Positions 33,126-44,100 of a stretch of 45,933 nt of DNA are shown here, in pieces. The notes beneath the pieces are model-generated. The model had not been told where the DNA came from, searched no databases, and saw only the letters and a list, made by a program, of their open reading frames with translations. Where the stretch lies: positions 1-45,933 of the forward strand of contig NZ_AZEF01000021.1 in NCBI RefSeq assembly GCF_001434915.1, read 5' to 3'. The translations under genes and the position numbers were made by a program. Origin of the DNA: Liquorilactobacillus capillatus DSM 19910 (GTDB lineage: Bacteria; Bacillota; Bacilli; Lactobacillales; Lactobacillaceae). Position 1 is the first letter of the stretch; every line of letters begins with the position of its first letter.

Positions 33126-33356
33126 TTGAGGGGGCTGATTAAAATTTCATTGAAGACTAAAAGAGTTATTTCACTATTTCTGCTAGGTATTTCAATTGTA
33201 GGACTTTTACTTTTTTCTGAAGCTATTATTGCAAAAATACTTTTTGTTATTGCACTGGCTATCTGTGTTTTAATTGCTCCTGAAACTATTTTTCAAAAGT
33301 CTGCAGGTAAGCGTGCTGCTTTACGTAAGACTAAATATCAAAAAGAAAATCGTTAA
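33126..33356 (+). CDS. Small membrane protein, start codon uncertain
   Basis: This protein of about 70-76 residues has two hydrophobic helices (near 13-31 and 34-52) and a basic tail, KRAALRKTKYQKENR. I do not recognise a family. A TTG at 33126 opens the frame but overlaps the only good ribosome binding site (GAGGGGG, 33128-33134). The codon best spaced from that site is ATT at 33144, a rare start codon; the next TTG at 33150 is 15 bases away. A broken N-terminus is also possible. Confidence 0.5.
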   Translation: MRGLIKISLKTKRVISLFLLGISIVGLLLFSEAIIAKILFVIALAICVLIAPETIFQKSAGKRAALRKTKYQKENR

Positions 33357-33426
33357 AACAAAAAAGTATTTTAATAAAACTGCGTTTATCTATCACGTTT
33401 AGTTATCATAATATTTATCTATAAAG

Positions 33427-33472
33427 TAAGGGACTGGATTCAGAAGAGTTAACCTCTGAATCCAGTCCCTTA
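33427..33472 (-). terminator. Bidirectional intrinsic terminator
   Basis: TAAGGGACTGGATTCAGA pairs with TCTGAATCCAGTCCCTTA around a short loop. It lies 15 bases past the isomerase stop and can also end the plus-strand transcript. Confidence 0.85.
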
Positions 33473-33486
33473 TTGTTTATTTATAC

Positions 33487-34161
33487 TTACTTAAACTTTG
33501 CCATTGCTGACATCATTTCTTCTAGTTTCTCTTCCCAATCAGTTGCTTTTACGATTCCACTTGCTCCACCAGTACCTTCCGCACCCCAAGTCAGCATCTT
33601 TATAACGTCACCCGCATCATCAACCCCAGCTGCTGCAATTACCGTAATTTCAGGATTAACGGTGTGAACAGCTTTAAGCGCCTGTTTAACATAGTTTTCA
33701 TCGCTCGTACTGCCTGAACCAACTAGATCAGCTGGCTCACAGATCATTATATCAGGATGCATTTGTGCGATCGCGCGACATTGTTCAAAACTATCCGCAC
33801 ACGCAATGCTTAACATTCCCAATGCACGAGCTTTTTTTACCCCATCATCAAGTTGAGAAACCGTCAGCGGGTCTTCCGAATGATTTAGGATCACTGCGTC
33901 AACACCATAGCTATTCAAGGCTTCAGGTAAGACAACTCCTAACTTACCAGGTTTGACTGTATCCATATGTTGCGCTGTAATAATTAAATCTGAGGTTGCT
34001 TGTTTAAGTGCAGGAATATCGATTGGCTGACTGGTAAAGAGACAATCAAGGCCATACTTATTAGCGACTTTTTCTGTTAACTGGGCTAACTTAACAACAT
34101 TATCACCATACAAATATGTCTTGGGATTTACCATAAATAGTGGTTTCTTAAAGATCCTCAT
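33487..34161 (-). CDS. Triosephosphate-isomerase-family protein, short form
   Basis: This 224-residue TIM-barrel protein keeps all catalytic positions of triosephosphate isomerase: Asn12 and Lys14 in MVNPKTY, His94 in ILNHSE and Glu142 in CEPADLVGSG. The C-terminal phosphate loop is GAEGTGGASGIVKATD. It is about 25 residues shorter than the usual glycolytic bacterial enzyme and resembles archaeal-type or tetrulose-phosphate isomerases (DerI, LerI or EryH). It is not in a glycolytic gene cluster, so a second, non-glycolytic isomerase is likely. AAGGAG lies ten bases before the ATG. Confidence 0.82.
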   Translation of the reverse strand: MRIFKKPLFMVNPKTYLYGDNVVKLAQLTEKVANKYGLDCLFTSQPIDIPALKQATSDLIITAQHMDTVKPGKLGVVLPEALNSYGVDAVILNHSEDPLTVSQLDDGVKKARALGMLSIACADSFEQCRAIAQMHPDIMICEPADLVGSGSTSDENYVKQALKAVHTVNPEITVIAAAGVDDAGDVIKMLTWGAEGTGGASGIVKATDWEEKLEEMMSAMAKFK

Positions 34162-34315
34162 CTAGTCACTCCTTAAGGTTTACTTGACTAAAGTAAATAA
34201 CTTTTTCTATTCAACTGACTATCTTACAGCACTTACACTCTCATTCTAACGACCAATTTTTTGAATTGCAAGCGATCACAACCAAGCTCTATTAGCAATT
34301 CGTTTTAAATATATC

Positions 34316-37300
34316 TTACTTAATATTTTGTTCACTAATTTCTTTTTCAATATCTTTTCTTTCAATAGCGTTTTGTATTTGAACATTAGGAATATCATTT
34401 TGTCTGACCTTAAAAGTATTTGGTGACTCCGACTGAGCTGAAAAAAGGTGTTCAAAATAATTGATCTGCAGTTCGCCACTGTCCGCCGCATAATAATATT
34501 CATTACCAGTCTGGTCCTTAACCACTCTTCCCTTAACCTGATAACCATTTTGCTCAAAATAAAGTTCTTGTCCATTGATCGTCTGTTTTCCTGTCACGGC
34601 TGTCCCTGTAGTGTCTAGGTATACCCAAGTATTAGCGGCAACTCGTTCAAAACGATTAGTTAGCAGTTCACCACTATCTGCATCATAATAATGCAACTGT
34701 CCATCTTGGTCACGTAGTGCTTGACCTTTTAGTTGATAACCATTTTGATCAAAATAAAGCTCTTGCCCGTTGATCGTCTGTTTCCCTGTCACGGCTGTCC
34801 CTGTAGCGTCTAGGTATACCCAAGTATTAGCGGCAACTCGTTCAAAACGATTAGTTAGCAGTTCACCACTATCTGCATCATAATAATGCAACTGTCCCTC
34901 TTGGTCACGCAGTGCTTGACCTTTTAGTTGATAACCATTTTGGTCAAAATAAAGTTCTTGTCCATTAATTGTCTGCTTGCCTGTTACAGCAATACCAGCA
35001 GTATCTAAATAAATCCAAACGTTTGGCTTTATTTCGGCAAAAGTACTCGTTAACATATCACCAGAGTCATTAGCAAAGTATCTTAAATGACCTGCTTGAT
35101 CCCTGATAGCTGCCCCTTTAACCTGGTAACCATCATTACCAAAAAATTGAGTACTTTTCTTTCCTTTAAAAACAACTTTTGTTAGTCCACGCGCCATAGT
35201 ACCATCCTGTTTAAAATAACGCCATTGTTTGAGATCGTTCATCAAGTAATCATCTGTAAAAGCCTGCCCTTGTGCATCAAAAAAGTAAAGGTTATTTTGT
35301 TCATCCTTGAAGAAAGCGTTCTGCAGTTCAATTCCATTAGGAAGGAAATAGTAAAAAGTACCGTTGATCTTCTTGAAGCCATAACACATATGACCAGTTT
35401 TATCAAAGTAATACCAGTTAGACTGTTCATCTTCAATAAAAGTCTGTTTAGCCTGGTAACCGCTCATTGAGTAATAAGTTACGCCAGTACTATCTATTGT
35501 AAATCCTGTATTGGCTGGAAGATTTAATAATTGTTTAGGCAAAAATGTTTCATTCGGACTGATTTTAAAGTATTTATTTGAACTCCAATCTTTAAGGACA
35601 TAGAAAGCTCCACGTCCTTGAATGTTACTGCCATTAAAATACTTTGCTGACCATTGTTTTATGCGCTGGTTACTATCAAGTGCAACCCCTGTAGAAAGTT
35701 GTTTAACAGTAAATAATTCGGGATAAAGCTTTGCGATTTTTTTAAGAAAAGCCCCACCATACTTGGCCTGATACTTACCGCCACCAACTGTTTTGGCAAC
35801 ATATAATGTTTTGTTGATCACTGCCCCTTTGGTCTGTTCGCCGAAGTTGTTGACCCTTGAAGCCGTAACGACCTCTTCACCTGGAAGATTGTAAATCTGG
35901 TCTGGAACCCAATCTGCAATCACTCTCATATCCTGTGCATGTAAAGCCTTGATTGCGGTTACCAGTTGTGCAGCTGTTCCGTATTTGGTAGGAGTTTCAA
36001 AACCTAAATCATAACGGTCCGTAAAGGCATAACCATTTTGAATAATTGAATCCAAAAAAGTCTTATCTGTACTAGAACGATACTGTGGCGGCAATTCAAA
36101 ATATGTAATACCCCAATCTTTAAATTGTGCTGCATTTTGGGCGATTTTTACGTTAGCATATTCACCATTATTAGTTGGAAAAGCTTGAAAATTAGAAAAC
36201 CCTTCATAAATAACTTGTGAATCTAAAGCAGCATTAGAATGTAACGTTTTGCCATCCTGTGATGGTGTTGCACTACTCTCAGTTCGTGCATCTTGTTTTG
36301 GATCTGCTCCCAGTGGAACCCATGCTGCTAGAAAACCTGACACTTGTGGGTTACTTTGACCAACAATTTCAGAAGCATCAAAAATTAACTGTCCTTCATC
36401 ATTTGTATATTTAAGACAACTTGCAGGTGCAGCTTCATCGGTTTGATAAGTTGCTAAACCAGAAGCTGTTGTTAGAAGTAAAGGTCGATAAGCCTGTCTG
36501 CAGTGAGCCTTCCCCATATTAATTACAATCCGATCAGCTGAGTTCAGGCGTAAGTTAGGCTCATTGCTTTCAATTACAGCGATTCCTTGCGTTCGAGCTG
36601 CTACATTACCTAAATCGTTAGCATTCAATACTCCCTTGCCATAACGAACAGAAGTTAAAACCCCATGATAAGCATTTTGTGTTTGGGATGTACCTGCAAC
36701 ATACTTAACAGCCATACTTTGACCACCAGCAGCAAATTGCTTACGTGCACGTAAAAGTGTATCAATTGCTGCGTAATATGGTGACTTTTGAGCCATATAT
36801 TGGCCATCATCTGTATACATATCACCATAATAAACCCTTGGAGTGGTATCCTTATTAGTTAACAGCAAGGCATACGTACTGGGAATGTTATATTGAGTGA
36901 ATTGCTTTACAGTTTGTAATTGATCCGCGTTATAAATTTCAAAAGCTTTTTTTAATTGATCTAAAGTAAAGGTTAATCCATCCGAATTGGGGTCAATTTT
37001 TTCTTTGATAATCTCAGCAATTACTGTTTGAACTTCACTATCATGAGCTCTAACAAAAGAGTAATTAGGAATGGCTTCATTTTCAGTTTGATCATTAGCC
37101 CGATTTACCAAACTATTAGAGATCAAAGGTTCTAACCCACTGCGGGCATTGTGGTTTCCATCTCCGTTGGGCATTGTTAAAGCGTACTTTAATGATAAAC
37201 GAAATTTATTATCCATCGCGGCTTGATTTGAACCATGATCTTGAACATATTGCGCATCATTATCACTCCAATCCTCTAAGATCGAAAGATGTTGATTGGC

Positions 37301-38866
37301 ATTTTGATCATTTTGGTCAACTTTATAAGCATCTTTAAAATAGTCAGCAGCGATTTGCAACAAATCAGCATCTACATTATCAACAGCATCTACTCTAATA
37401 CTATCAAAGTTTCCAGCAGCATCATGTTTAACGATTGAGCCAAAGTTTAGCAAATAATACATCCAATTCAGCTGTTCAGCCTGCACCACCGGGTTAGAAT
37501 TATCAACATCATTAGCTAAAAGAAACTCATAACCACCTAGACTGTTATCAGTTGTATAAGCTGGATGACCTTGCTGGTTAGTTGGCGTTCGGTTAAGCAA
37601 CCGGTAATTTGAGTTGGCTTTTGAAGTAAGTGGACTGTTTCCATAAAGCAACGCCCCTCCTTGCAGATGATCTTTATCGTCCCCAGTTGTTGGTGACTCA
37701 CTGTTCATATTCCAATTAGGTTGTGTCTTAACAAATTCAGCGATCAAATCTTGTAACCATTGTGTTGTCCCCATCTGCCCAATTTTCTTTTCAAGCTCAA
37801 CTTGGACCTGTTGAGCTGAAAAGTTTAGCTCAGCTTGGTCGTCCATAACTGTATATGTTTTGTCACACCCAAATTGATGCTGCATAAAATTCAGATAATT
37901 TACCTGTGTCTTTTTATCCGGCCACCAATCCATCAGCAGTGGACGGTAGTCAGAGTTTGTTGCTGGGCGCCACTGTGTTCCATTCTGTAGAATTTTTTTA
38001 GGCCGGTACCAGCTATTTGCAGTGAGATACCCATCCGTTGTCTTAAAACTTTCAGTAGAAGTATTATATACGGCATTATTTTCAGTATAACTATCATTTA
38101 AGTTAGCTAACCCTGTTTGATAAGTGACCGGCGTAGTTGTTAATTCACCTGTATCTTTAGCAAAATACAGCGTTTGTCCGTCAATATCAAGGGCAAAATT
38201 TTTTTGGATCTGACCATTATTATCGACATAATATTTTTTACCATTGATCGTTTTGATATTTTTAGAATCTGCTGTGATTTTATCCCGATCAGGCACAGTC
38301 GTTGTGGAGGTGGTTATCGTTTTGGGCTCATTAACCGTTGCCGGCGTTGGTGAAGTTTGAAGCGGCTGGTTAGTATTCTGGTTTGATAACGATGGTTGCT
38401 GCTGTTTCTCAGAATCCGGTTGTGTTCCTCCCCTATTTGGGTTTGTTGTTTGCTTAGATGAAGGTTGTGGTGATTCTTGAATATGTAGTCTATCTTGGTC
38501 TGTCAGCTTCTGTTTTTGCTGGTCCAACTTTGGCTGCTGAGGAGCTGAATGGTCCTTATCCTTTTCAGCTATTTGAGCCTGAACATTATTCTCTGCAGTA
38601 TTCGTTTTAGCTGACTGATCGTTAGTTGCTGGTTGGCCATTTGACTTTAAGTCCGACTGCGTTATCTCTTTCTCTGGAGCTAACTCCTTTTCTTGGGTAA
38701 CATCATGGACTGCATTCGTCTTTTTGTCCGTTAAAACTGTATCCGCATGAATCATAGGACTAACCGTTGCAGAGCCCGATAATAGGCAGAAAGAAGTTAA
38801 TACTGCCCAGATAAATTGCTCTTTTTTCCGCTGTAATTGTGGTCTGTAGTATAACCTGTTATTCAC
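34316..38866 (-). CDS. GH70 glucansucrase, dextransucrase type
   Basis: This extracellular enzyme of about 1516 residues polymerises glucose from sucrose into alpha-glucan. After a signal peptide and a Gln/Thr/Pro-rich variable region (to about 200) comes one glucan-binding unit, then the circularly permuted GH70 catalytic domain. Catalytic residues are Asp493 in [10 protein letters not shown], Glu531 in SILEDWS and Asp609 in [11 protein letters not shown]; the last motif is typical of alpha-1,6 (dextran) formers. [13 protein letters not shown] follows, as expected for the permuted barrel. The C-terminus has many YYFD-type glucan-binding repeats, including near-identical 65-residue copies. 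The start is GTG at 38866 after AGGGGG; a GTG at 38905 has no site. Confidence 0.92.
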   Translation of the reverse strand: MNNRLYYRPQLQRKKEQFIWAVLTSFCLLSGSATVSPMIHADTVLTDKKTNAVHDVTQEKELAPEKEITQSDLKSNGQPATNDQSAKTNTAENNVQAQIAEKDKDHSAPQQPKLDQQKQKLTDQDRLHIQESPQPSSKQTTNPNRGGTQPDSEKQQQPSLSNQNTNQPLQTSPTPATVNEPKTITTSTTTVPDRDKITADSKNIKTINGKKYYVDNNGQIQKNFALDIDGQTLYFAKDTGELTTTPVTYQTGLANLNDSYTENNAVYNTSTESFKTTDGYLTANSWYRPKKILQNGTQWRPATNSDYRPLLMDWWPDKKTQVNYLNFMQHQFGCDKTYTVMDDQAELNFSAQQVQVELEKKIGQMGTTQWLQDLIAEFVKTQPNWNMNSESPTTGDDKDHLQGGALLYGNSPLTSKANSNYRLLNRTPTNQQGHPAYTTDNSLGGYEFLLANDVDNSNPVVQAEQLNWMYYLLNFGSIVKHDAAGNFDSIRVDAVDNVDADLLQIAADYFKDAYKVDQNDQNANQHLSILEDWSDNDAQYVQDHGSNQAAMDNKFRLSLKYALTMPNGDGNHNARSGLEPLISNSLVNRANDQTENEAIPNYSFVRAHDSEVQTVIAEIIKEKIDPNSDGLTFTLDQLKKAFEIYNADQLQTVKQFTQYNIPSTYALLLTNKDTTPRVYYGDMYTDDGQYMAQKSPYYAAIDTLLRARKQFAAGGQSMAVKYVAGTSQTQNAYHGVLTSVRYGKGVLNANDLGNVAARTQGIAVIESNEPNLRLNSADRIVINMGKAHCRQAYRPLLLTTASGLATYQTDEAAPASCLKYTNDEGQLIFDASEIVGQSNPQVSGFLAAWVPLGADPKQDARTESSATPSQDGKTLHSNAALDSQVIYEGFSNFQAFPTNNGEYANVKIAQNAAQFKDWGITYFELPPQYRSSTDKTFLDSIIQNGYAFTDRYDLGFETPTKYGTAAQLVTAIKALHAQDMRVIADWVPDQIYNLPGEEVVTASRVNNFGEQTKGAVINKTLYVAKTVGGGKYQAKYGGAFLKKIAKLYPELFTVKQLSTGVALDSNQRIKQWSAKYFNGSNIQGRGAFYVLKDWSSNKYFKISPNETFLPKQLLNLPANTGFTIDSTGVTYYSMSGYQAKQTFIEDEQSNWYYFDKTGHMCYGFKKINGTFYYFLPNGIELQNAFFKDEQNNLYFFDAQGQAFTDDYLMNDLKQWRYFKQDGTMARGLTKVVFKGKKSTQFFGNDGYQVKGAAIRDQAGHLRYFANDSGDMLTSTFAEIKPNVWIYLDTAGIAVTGKQTINGQELYFDQNGYQLKGQALRDQEGQLHYYDADSGELLTNRFERVAANTWVYLDATGTAVTGKQTINGQELYFDQNGYQLKGQALRDQDGQLHYYDADSGELLTNRFERVAANTWVYLDTTGTAVTGKQTINGQELYFEQNGYQVKGRVVKDQTGNEYYYAADSGELQINYFEHLFSAQSESPNTFKVRQNDIPNVQIQNAIERKDIEKEISEQNIK
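34561..35145 (-). repeat. Tandem 195-bp glucan-binding repeats in the GH70 gene
   Basis: Copies at 34561-34755 and 34756-34950 differ at about eight bases by eye. A third, diverged copy runs to about 35145. Each unit encodes 65 residues containing [17 protein letters not shown]. The high identity indicates recent duplication or gene conversion. Confidence 0.9.
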
Positions 38867-39560
38867 TATCTCTATTCCCCCTAAATTAACTAGTCTAAAT
38901 AACACTTCAGAATCAGGTCTTTAAGCCTGACAGGTTTACTTTTCCCCAAGGTGTTCTTACCCGCCATCTAAAGTCTATTTTTTTATCATGTTTTATTAAC
39001 TTCATATCAAAAATATGCTTTTTAAATATAAAGGGATAATAAAATAAACTAACATTTAAGAGGTTACCATATTTTTTACGCTTTATTTTTTAAATTAAAA
39101 TAAACTAACTTACTGAATTGTGATAGTTTTGCCTTCTTTTTAAAATCTTTTTGTAATTAAACTTAATTATTTTTACCTTTATTCAAACTTTAGTTTATAT
39201 AATTTTGCCAGCACAGAACTTTTACTTTCTAAAAGGTAACGAAAGAAATTTATTAATATAATTATTAGCTAGGCATGATAGCGTTCTTAATTATTACTAG
39301 CTAAAAATAAGTTATTTTAAATTGACGCTGTTAAACTCTAGTTTTTTTGTATATTTTATCGGTCTAAAAAGATTCTTTTTTTAAACATTTATCAATATAA
39401 ATATGTTACTAAGGACTATTGAATTCTAATTAGTTTATAATTTAGTCCTTTATATATCAAAGAAACAGGACTCCAAAATAATTCGAGTCCTGTTTCTTTA
39501 GTATTATATTTATTATCGCGAAACTTACTAAGTGGTGGTACTTTTTTAGCTCAATTAAAG
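38867..39560. other. AT-rich gene-free stretch upstream of the glucansucrase gene
   Basis: This stretch of nearly 700 bases has no open frame with a ribosome binding site. It holds the aminotransferase terminator (39459-39499), an inverted repeat AAGGACTA/TAGTCCTT (39411-39450) and, near the gene, the repeat TCAGG-N8-CCTGA (38913-38930) in the probable glucansucrase leader. No promoter stands out. Confidence 0.5.
39459..39499 (-). terminator. Intrinsic terminator of the aminotransferase gene
   Basis: AAAGAAACAGGACTC pairs perfectly with GAGTCCTGTTTCTTT around an 11-base loop, about 60 bases past the stop. Confidence 0.88.
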
Positions 39561-40778
39561 CTAAAGAGCGATTTTAACTTTTTTTAGCATAATAGCTTGT
39601 CGAAGACTGTTAGAAAGCTTAGTAATCCCGAGCTTAATTTGCTCTTCACTTACACCAGAAAAGTTTAAGCGAATACCATTCTGCTGATCCTTATGCGCAT
39701 AGAAAACTTTTCCAGGGACAAAACTAATCTTATCTTCTGGGATACACGTTTCGTTTAACAGCTTCTGTACATTTATTGCATCCGGTAATGTTAACCAGAT
39801 AAAGAAGCCACCCTCTGGTCGCGTATATTCAACTTCTGCGGGCATTGTCTCATCAAGCACTGCAAGCATTGCCTCTAGTCGGCTACGATACGTTGGCAAC
39901 ATCCCTGCAATATGTTTCTTTAAGTCATTGTGCTCCATATATTGTTCTAATGCTGCTAAAACAAGCCCCGGTGTTTCTAAATCACTGCTAGTTTTTAATT
40001 TGCGTAGCCGCTGGATTATTGCTTGGTCAGCTACTACCCAGCCTACTCGTAACCCTGGCATAAGGATCTTGGAAAAACTGCTGACAAACAAAACATGTCC
40101 TTGCCGATCAAATGATTTAATTGCAGGTAGCTGTTTTCCCTTATAACGCAAATCACGATAAGGGGTATCCTCAAGAATAAGAAAATCATATTTTTCAGCA
40201 AGTGTAACTAACCTTTTCCGTTTGGCAAGCGACATCGTTACACCGGTCGGGTTATGAAAATCAGGCACAGTATATAATAACTTAATTCCTGGATGATGCT
40301 GCAGTAAGTGCTCTAACTGCGTTAAATTCAGACCATCCGGTTCAAGTGCAACATCATAATAACGTGGATCATACTGATCAAAAGCTGACAGAGCACCCAC
40401 ATAAGTTGGCGCTTCAACTACGATCTCATCGCCTGCGTTTAACAGAAGTTTTCCAATAAGGTCTAAAGCCTGTTGTCCACCTTGTGTTAATAAAATATTG
40501 GCCGGAGTAGTGCTGATCTGCGCTGTTTGTTCAGCCCACGTTGTTAGTTGTCTCCGTAATTGTGAAAATCCACTTACTGTTTGATATTCAAACATCTGAT
40601 TACCATACGCTTCGATAGCATGGTTGAAAGCTTGCTTCATCTCTGTCACTGGAAAGAACTGTGCGTTAGGGTTACCTGCAGAAAATTTAATTCCCTCATT
40701 ACCTAAGTCTCCGCCAAACATTTCAGCTAAGCGATCTTCTGAGCCAACTACTACTCGATCTGCGAATATATCTCCCAT
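39561..40778 (-). CDS. PLP-dependent class I aminotransferase
   Basis: This protein of about 405 residues is a fold-type I aminotransferase of the group close to 2-aminoadipate and aromatic aminotransferases and to the catalytic half of MocR regulators, but without a helix-turn-helix. The PLP lysine lies in VSSFSKILMPGLRVGW. FSAGNPNAQFFP, PDFHNPTG, LEDTPYRDLRY and the C-terminal IRLNFSG are family blocks. It probably moves amino groups between glutamate and a broad amino acid range; the true substrate is unknown. AAGGAGG is ten bases before the ATG at 40778. A TTG two codons earlier lies only four bases from it. Confidence 0.88.
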   Translation of the reverse strand: MGDIFADRVVVGSEDRLAEMFGGDLGNEGIKFSAGNPNAQFFPVTEMKQAFNHAIEAYGNQMFEYQTVSGFSQLRRQLTTWAEQTAQISTTPANILLTQGGQQALDLIGKLLLNAGDEIVVEAPTYVGALSAFDQYDPRYYDVALEPDGLNLTQLEHLLQHHPGIKLLYTVPDFHNPTGVTMSLAKRKRLVTLAEKYDFLILEDTPYRDLRYKGKQLPAIKSFDRQGHVLFVSSFSKILMPGLRVGWVVADQAIIQRLRKLKTSSDLETPGLVLAALEQYMEHNDLKKHIAGMLPTYRSRLEAMLAVLDETMPAEVEYTRPEGGFFIWLTLPDAINVQKLLNETCIPEDKISFVPGKVFYAHKDQQNGIRLNFSGVSEEQIKLGITKLSNSLRQAIMLKKVKIAL

Positions 40779-40874
40779 ATCCAACCATCCTCCTTGGTGT
40801 GATCCCTTTGTCTTTGATAATGACAGTATATCTTAGTTCTTATGATAAATAAAATTCAACTTTTTCATTGATAG

Positions 40875-40889
40875 ATGAATTATATTCAT
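40875..40889. promoter_or_regulatory. Palindrome upstream of the aminotransferase promoter
   Basis: ATGAATTATATTCAT is a perfect 6-3-6 inverted repeat, about 45 bases upstream of the candidate -10. The position suits an activator or repressor site; no family is suggested. Confidence 0.4.
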
Positions 40890-40994
40890 TATAATTAGAA
40901 AAAGAACCTGTTTTATTCTTTTCAAATAAAGTTTTATTTCAGAAACTAAGGTTAACTACTCGTTACTTACTAGCTAATTTGAAGTACGAGAATC

Positions 40995-41034
40995 AAAAAA
41001 AGATCAGACCAAAAGTTTATTTTTGATCTGATCT
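40995..41034 (-). terminator. Intrinsic terminator of the MMPL gene
   Basis: On the minus strand AGATCAGATCAAAA pairs with TTTTGGTCTGATCT (one G-T pair) and is followed by six or more T residues. Confidence 0.9.
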
Positions 41035-41101
41035 ATTAATTTAATCATACTTATTATAAGTAATACTAGCTAACTGTTACACTTGGTTTTTTTAAAGATT
41101 A

Positions 41102-44100
41102 TTACTTTCTGTCTTCATCTATTTGTTGTTTTTCCATTCGATCAGTTAGCGGATAAGTTAATCTAATCAAGCTTGGGATCACTACTGGAATAGCAAATAC
41201 CAAGATACCCAAACCAATAATCACAACTAACGCCACCTGGATCAGTGTCAATACACCAGATGGAATTAGGGCTGCGAAAGTTCCGCTTAAAATCAATGCT
41301 GCTGATAAGACAACAGCACCGATGACGGCTGATGCCCGAATAATCCTTGTACTAGGTGTTGCTGTCGCATTATCAAACTCTCGGTACTTCATCATCAAAA
41401 AGATACTGTAATCAACCCCTAAAGCAATCAACATAATGAACCCGAAAAATGGTGTATTCCAAGTAAGCATATCCTGGCCTAAGAAAAGATGACTGATTAA
41501 ACGCGTAATACTTAAGGACATGACGTATGCCAGCAGTAATGTTCCTAAAATATAGAATGGTTGTAAAATTGAACGTGTAATCACCATTAGGGCTAACAAG
41601 ATTCCAATCAACATGATTGAGGCTGTCCGCACAAAGTCATTTGAGGCAATTTTCTGGATATCGTTAATAAATGACGTTTCCCCGCCAGCAGCGACCGTTG
41701 CATTGGCTAATGGTGTTCCTTGTAACGATTTCTGTGCCTGTGCCTGGATCTCCGTAATCTTCTTCATTGCTTTTTTTGAACTTGGATTTTCATTTAAAAT
41801 AATGGTAATTGAAGCCGCATGCTTGTCTGCAGACATATAGGCTTTAATTGCCTTATTATAGGTTTTTCCCTTCAATACTTGTTCAGGAACATAGTAAGTA
41901 TCAGCGGCAGCTGAATTTTTAAGACCCTTTAAATAACCGTTTGCGGTTTTGACCCCACTATTAATCTTCTTCGTCCCCGCACTAGCAGATTGCAACCCAT
42001 TTTGTAGTGTGGCCATCTGTGGCACAAGTGCTTGGAGTGAATTAGACATTGCCTGCTGACCAGCATTAACTGTTCCTAAGCCTGTCGTCAATTGGCCTTG
42101 CTTTTCAGCTAAGGTTTGATTACCTGATGCAAGTTGTGCTGCCCCATTGGTTAGCTGCGAAGAACTAGCTGCCAGTTTATTAGTTCCCGCATTTAAAGCT
42201 CCAATTGCACCAGTGAGTTGTGGAATTTGACCTTGTAGTGTTGTCATTCCAGCAGCTAACTGCCCAGAACCTGCATTTAGCTGTCCAATACCGCTAACTA
42301 GTGCCGGAGTCTTAGAACTTAACTGGCTGACACCATTGTTTAGGGATGCCGCTCCATTAGTCAGTTTATTTGCTCCAGTTGCTGCACTGGCCACCCCGTT
42401 TGTATATTCACCTAATTTATCCTTTAACTCATTCGTTCCGGAACTCAATTGACTAAGCCCAGTCGCTACTTGCTGTGAACCATTCACTAAACCTATTTGA
42501 TTTGACGTTCCGCCCAGGGCAACTTGAATCTGTTGCATCCCTGTAATAGCTTGGCTAAGCTTGTCCAGCGCCTGAATTGAAGCATTATTGGCCTGAATTG
42601 AATTTGATGCCAATGTTCCTAAATCGGATAATTTACTCATTTGGGTGCTCAATGACTGTAATTGACTTAATTCACCCGCTAAAGATGTACCAGTTGCCGA
42701 AAGCGAGCTTAAATCATTTTTAAGTTCGTTAGCACTATCATTTGCAGTACTAAGTCCGCTTTGAGCATTCGTTTTTTGTGTAGCGATTTTTTGAGAAACC
42801 GCATTAAGAGCAGCAGTCAATGCAGCTGTTTGTTGTGAACTCAAAGCTTGTCCACCATTTTTCTGTGCACCTTGATTAACTGCTGTAATAACACCAGCAA
42901 TATCGGTAGAACTAAAACCAGCATTGGTTGAAGATGAACTAACTAGCTGACTTAGTGCCTTTTGCAGTGCTTGCGCATCCGCGTTCACCTTATCACTTGA
43001 GGCTGTCAAAGCCTGTGTAGTTGTTTGGAGCTTACTGAGATCAGGCAATGATGTTGTACTAGTACTTTGTTCCAAAGCAGTCATTGCCGTGTTTAGTTTC
43101 TGTAAATTCGTCTTTAATTCCTCAATTTGACCTGTGTTTCCCGTAGCTGTAGCGGTATTAACTTTACTCTGCAGTTCTTGAAGTCCACTTGAAACCTGAG
43201 CTGAACCTTGCTGTAATTTTGCAACACTTGTATTTAAAGTTGCCGTTCCAGCAGCCACCTCATCTTTTTTGCTGTCTAAGGTATTAAGACCATTAGAAAG
43301 TGATTGTGTTCCGGTAAACAATGAGCCGGTCCCATTAGCTAACTGTCCGATCCCAGCAGTTAACTGACCTGTTTTGCTATTCAATTGTCCCAAACCATTG
43401 TTCAATGAGGTTGCTCCTGTTGCTAGCCGTGAGACTCCATTGGCCAGCGTTCCTGTCTTACTGTTTAATCGATTAAGACCATTGTTGACCGTGAAAACAC
43501 CGTTAGCATACGTGACCGTTCCTTGTCGCAGTGCACTAGCTCCATTGGCTAGTTGTCCTGCACCATTACCTAATTGCTGACTGCCATTTTGCAATTTGGT
43601 TGTTCCAGCAGCCAGTTTCTTAGCACCTTCAACTCCTTGTTGAATATTTGCATTACCGATCTGTCCGCTCGCGCTGTCTAAACCATTGCCGATTTTATTC
43701 AACCCGTTTCGAGCAGATCTCATCCCACCTGTAACACTCGTTAACTGCTTGTTAACATACAGTTTCTTTATTGGAGTTCCACCAGGTTGCGTAACCGAGG
43801 CAACTGTTTTGACCCCATCGATTTTTTGCAAACGTTTAGTTAAAGCATCGATCTCTCTTAAATCACGCTCATTATTTAAAGGATGACTACTTTTAAGATA
43901 TAATGTCGATGGTTCTGCTGTCCCTTTTGAAAAATGATTCTGAACAACTTTGAATCCTTGCTTAGCCGGAATTGAATCGTTCAGTTCTGCAAGTGTATCG
44001 TAGTTCAACTCATTATTAAAAATGAGTAAAAATGGTAAAGAAACCCCAAGTACAATAGCAAGATATACTAACGGTAAACGAACAGCACGTGTTGCTAAAC

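Larger units (their letters stand above)
40779..41101. other. Intergenic stretch between the aminotransferase and MMPL genes
   Basis: It contains a consensus-like TATACT for the aminotransferase at about 40827-40832 with no good -35, the palindrome at 40875-40889 and the MMPL terminator at 40995-41034. No gene is seen. Confidence 0.45.

Noticed and set aside
34561-35145. CRISPR array
   Set aside because: The repeats are 195-bp direct units with no spacers and lie in the GH70 reading frame as glucan-binding modules.
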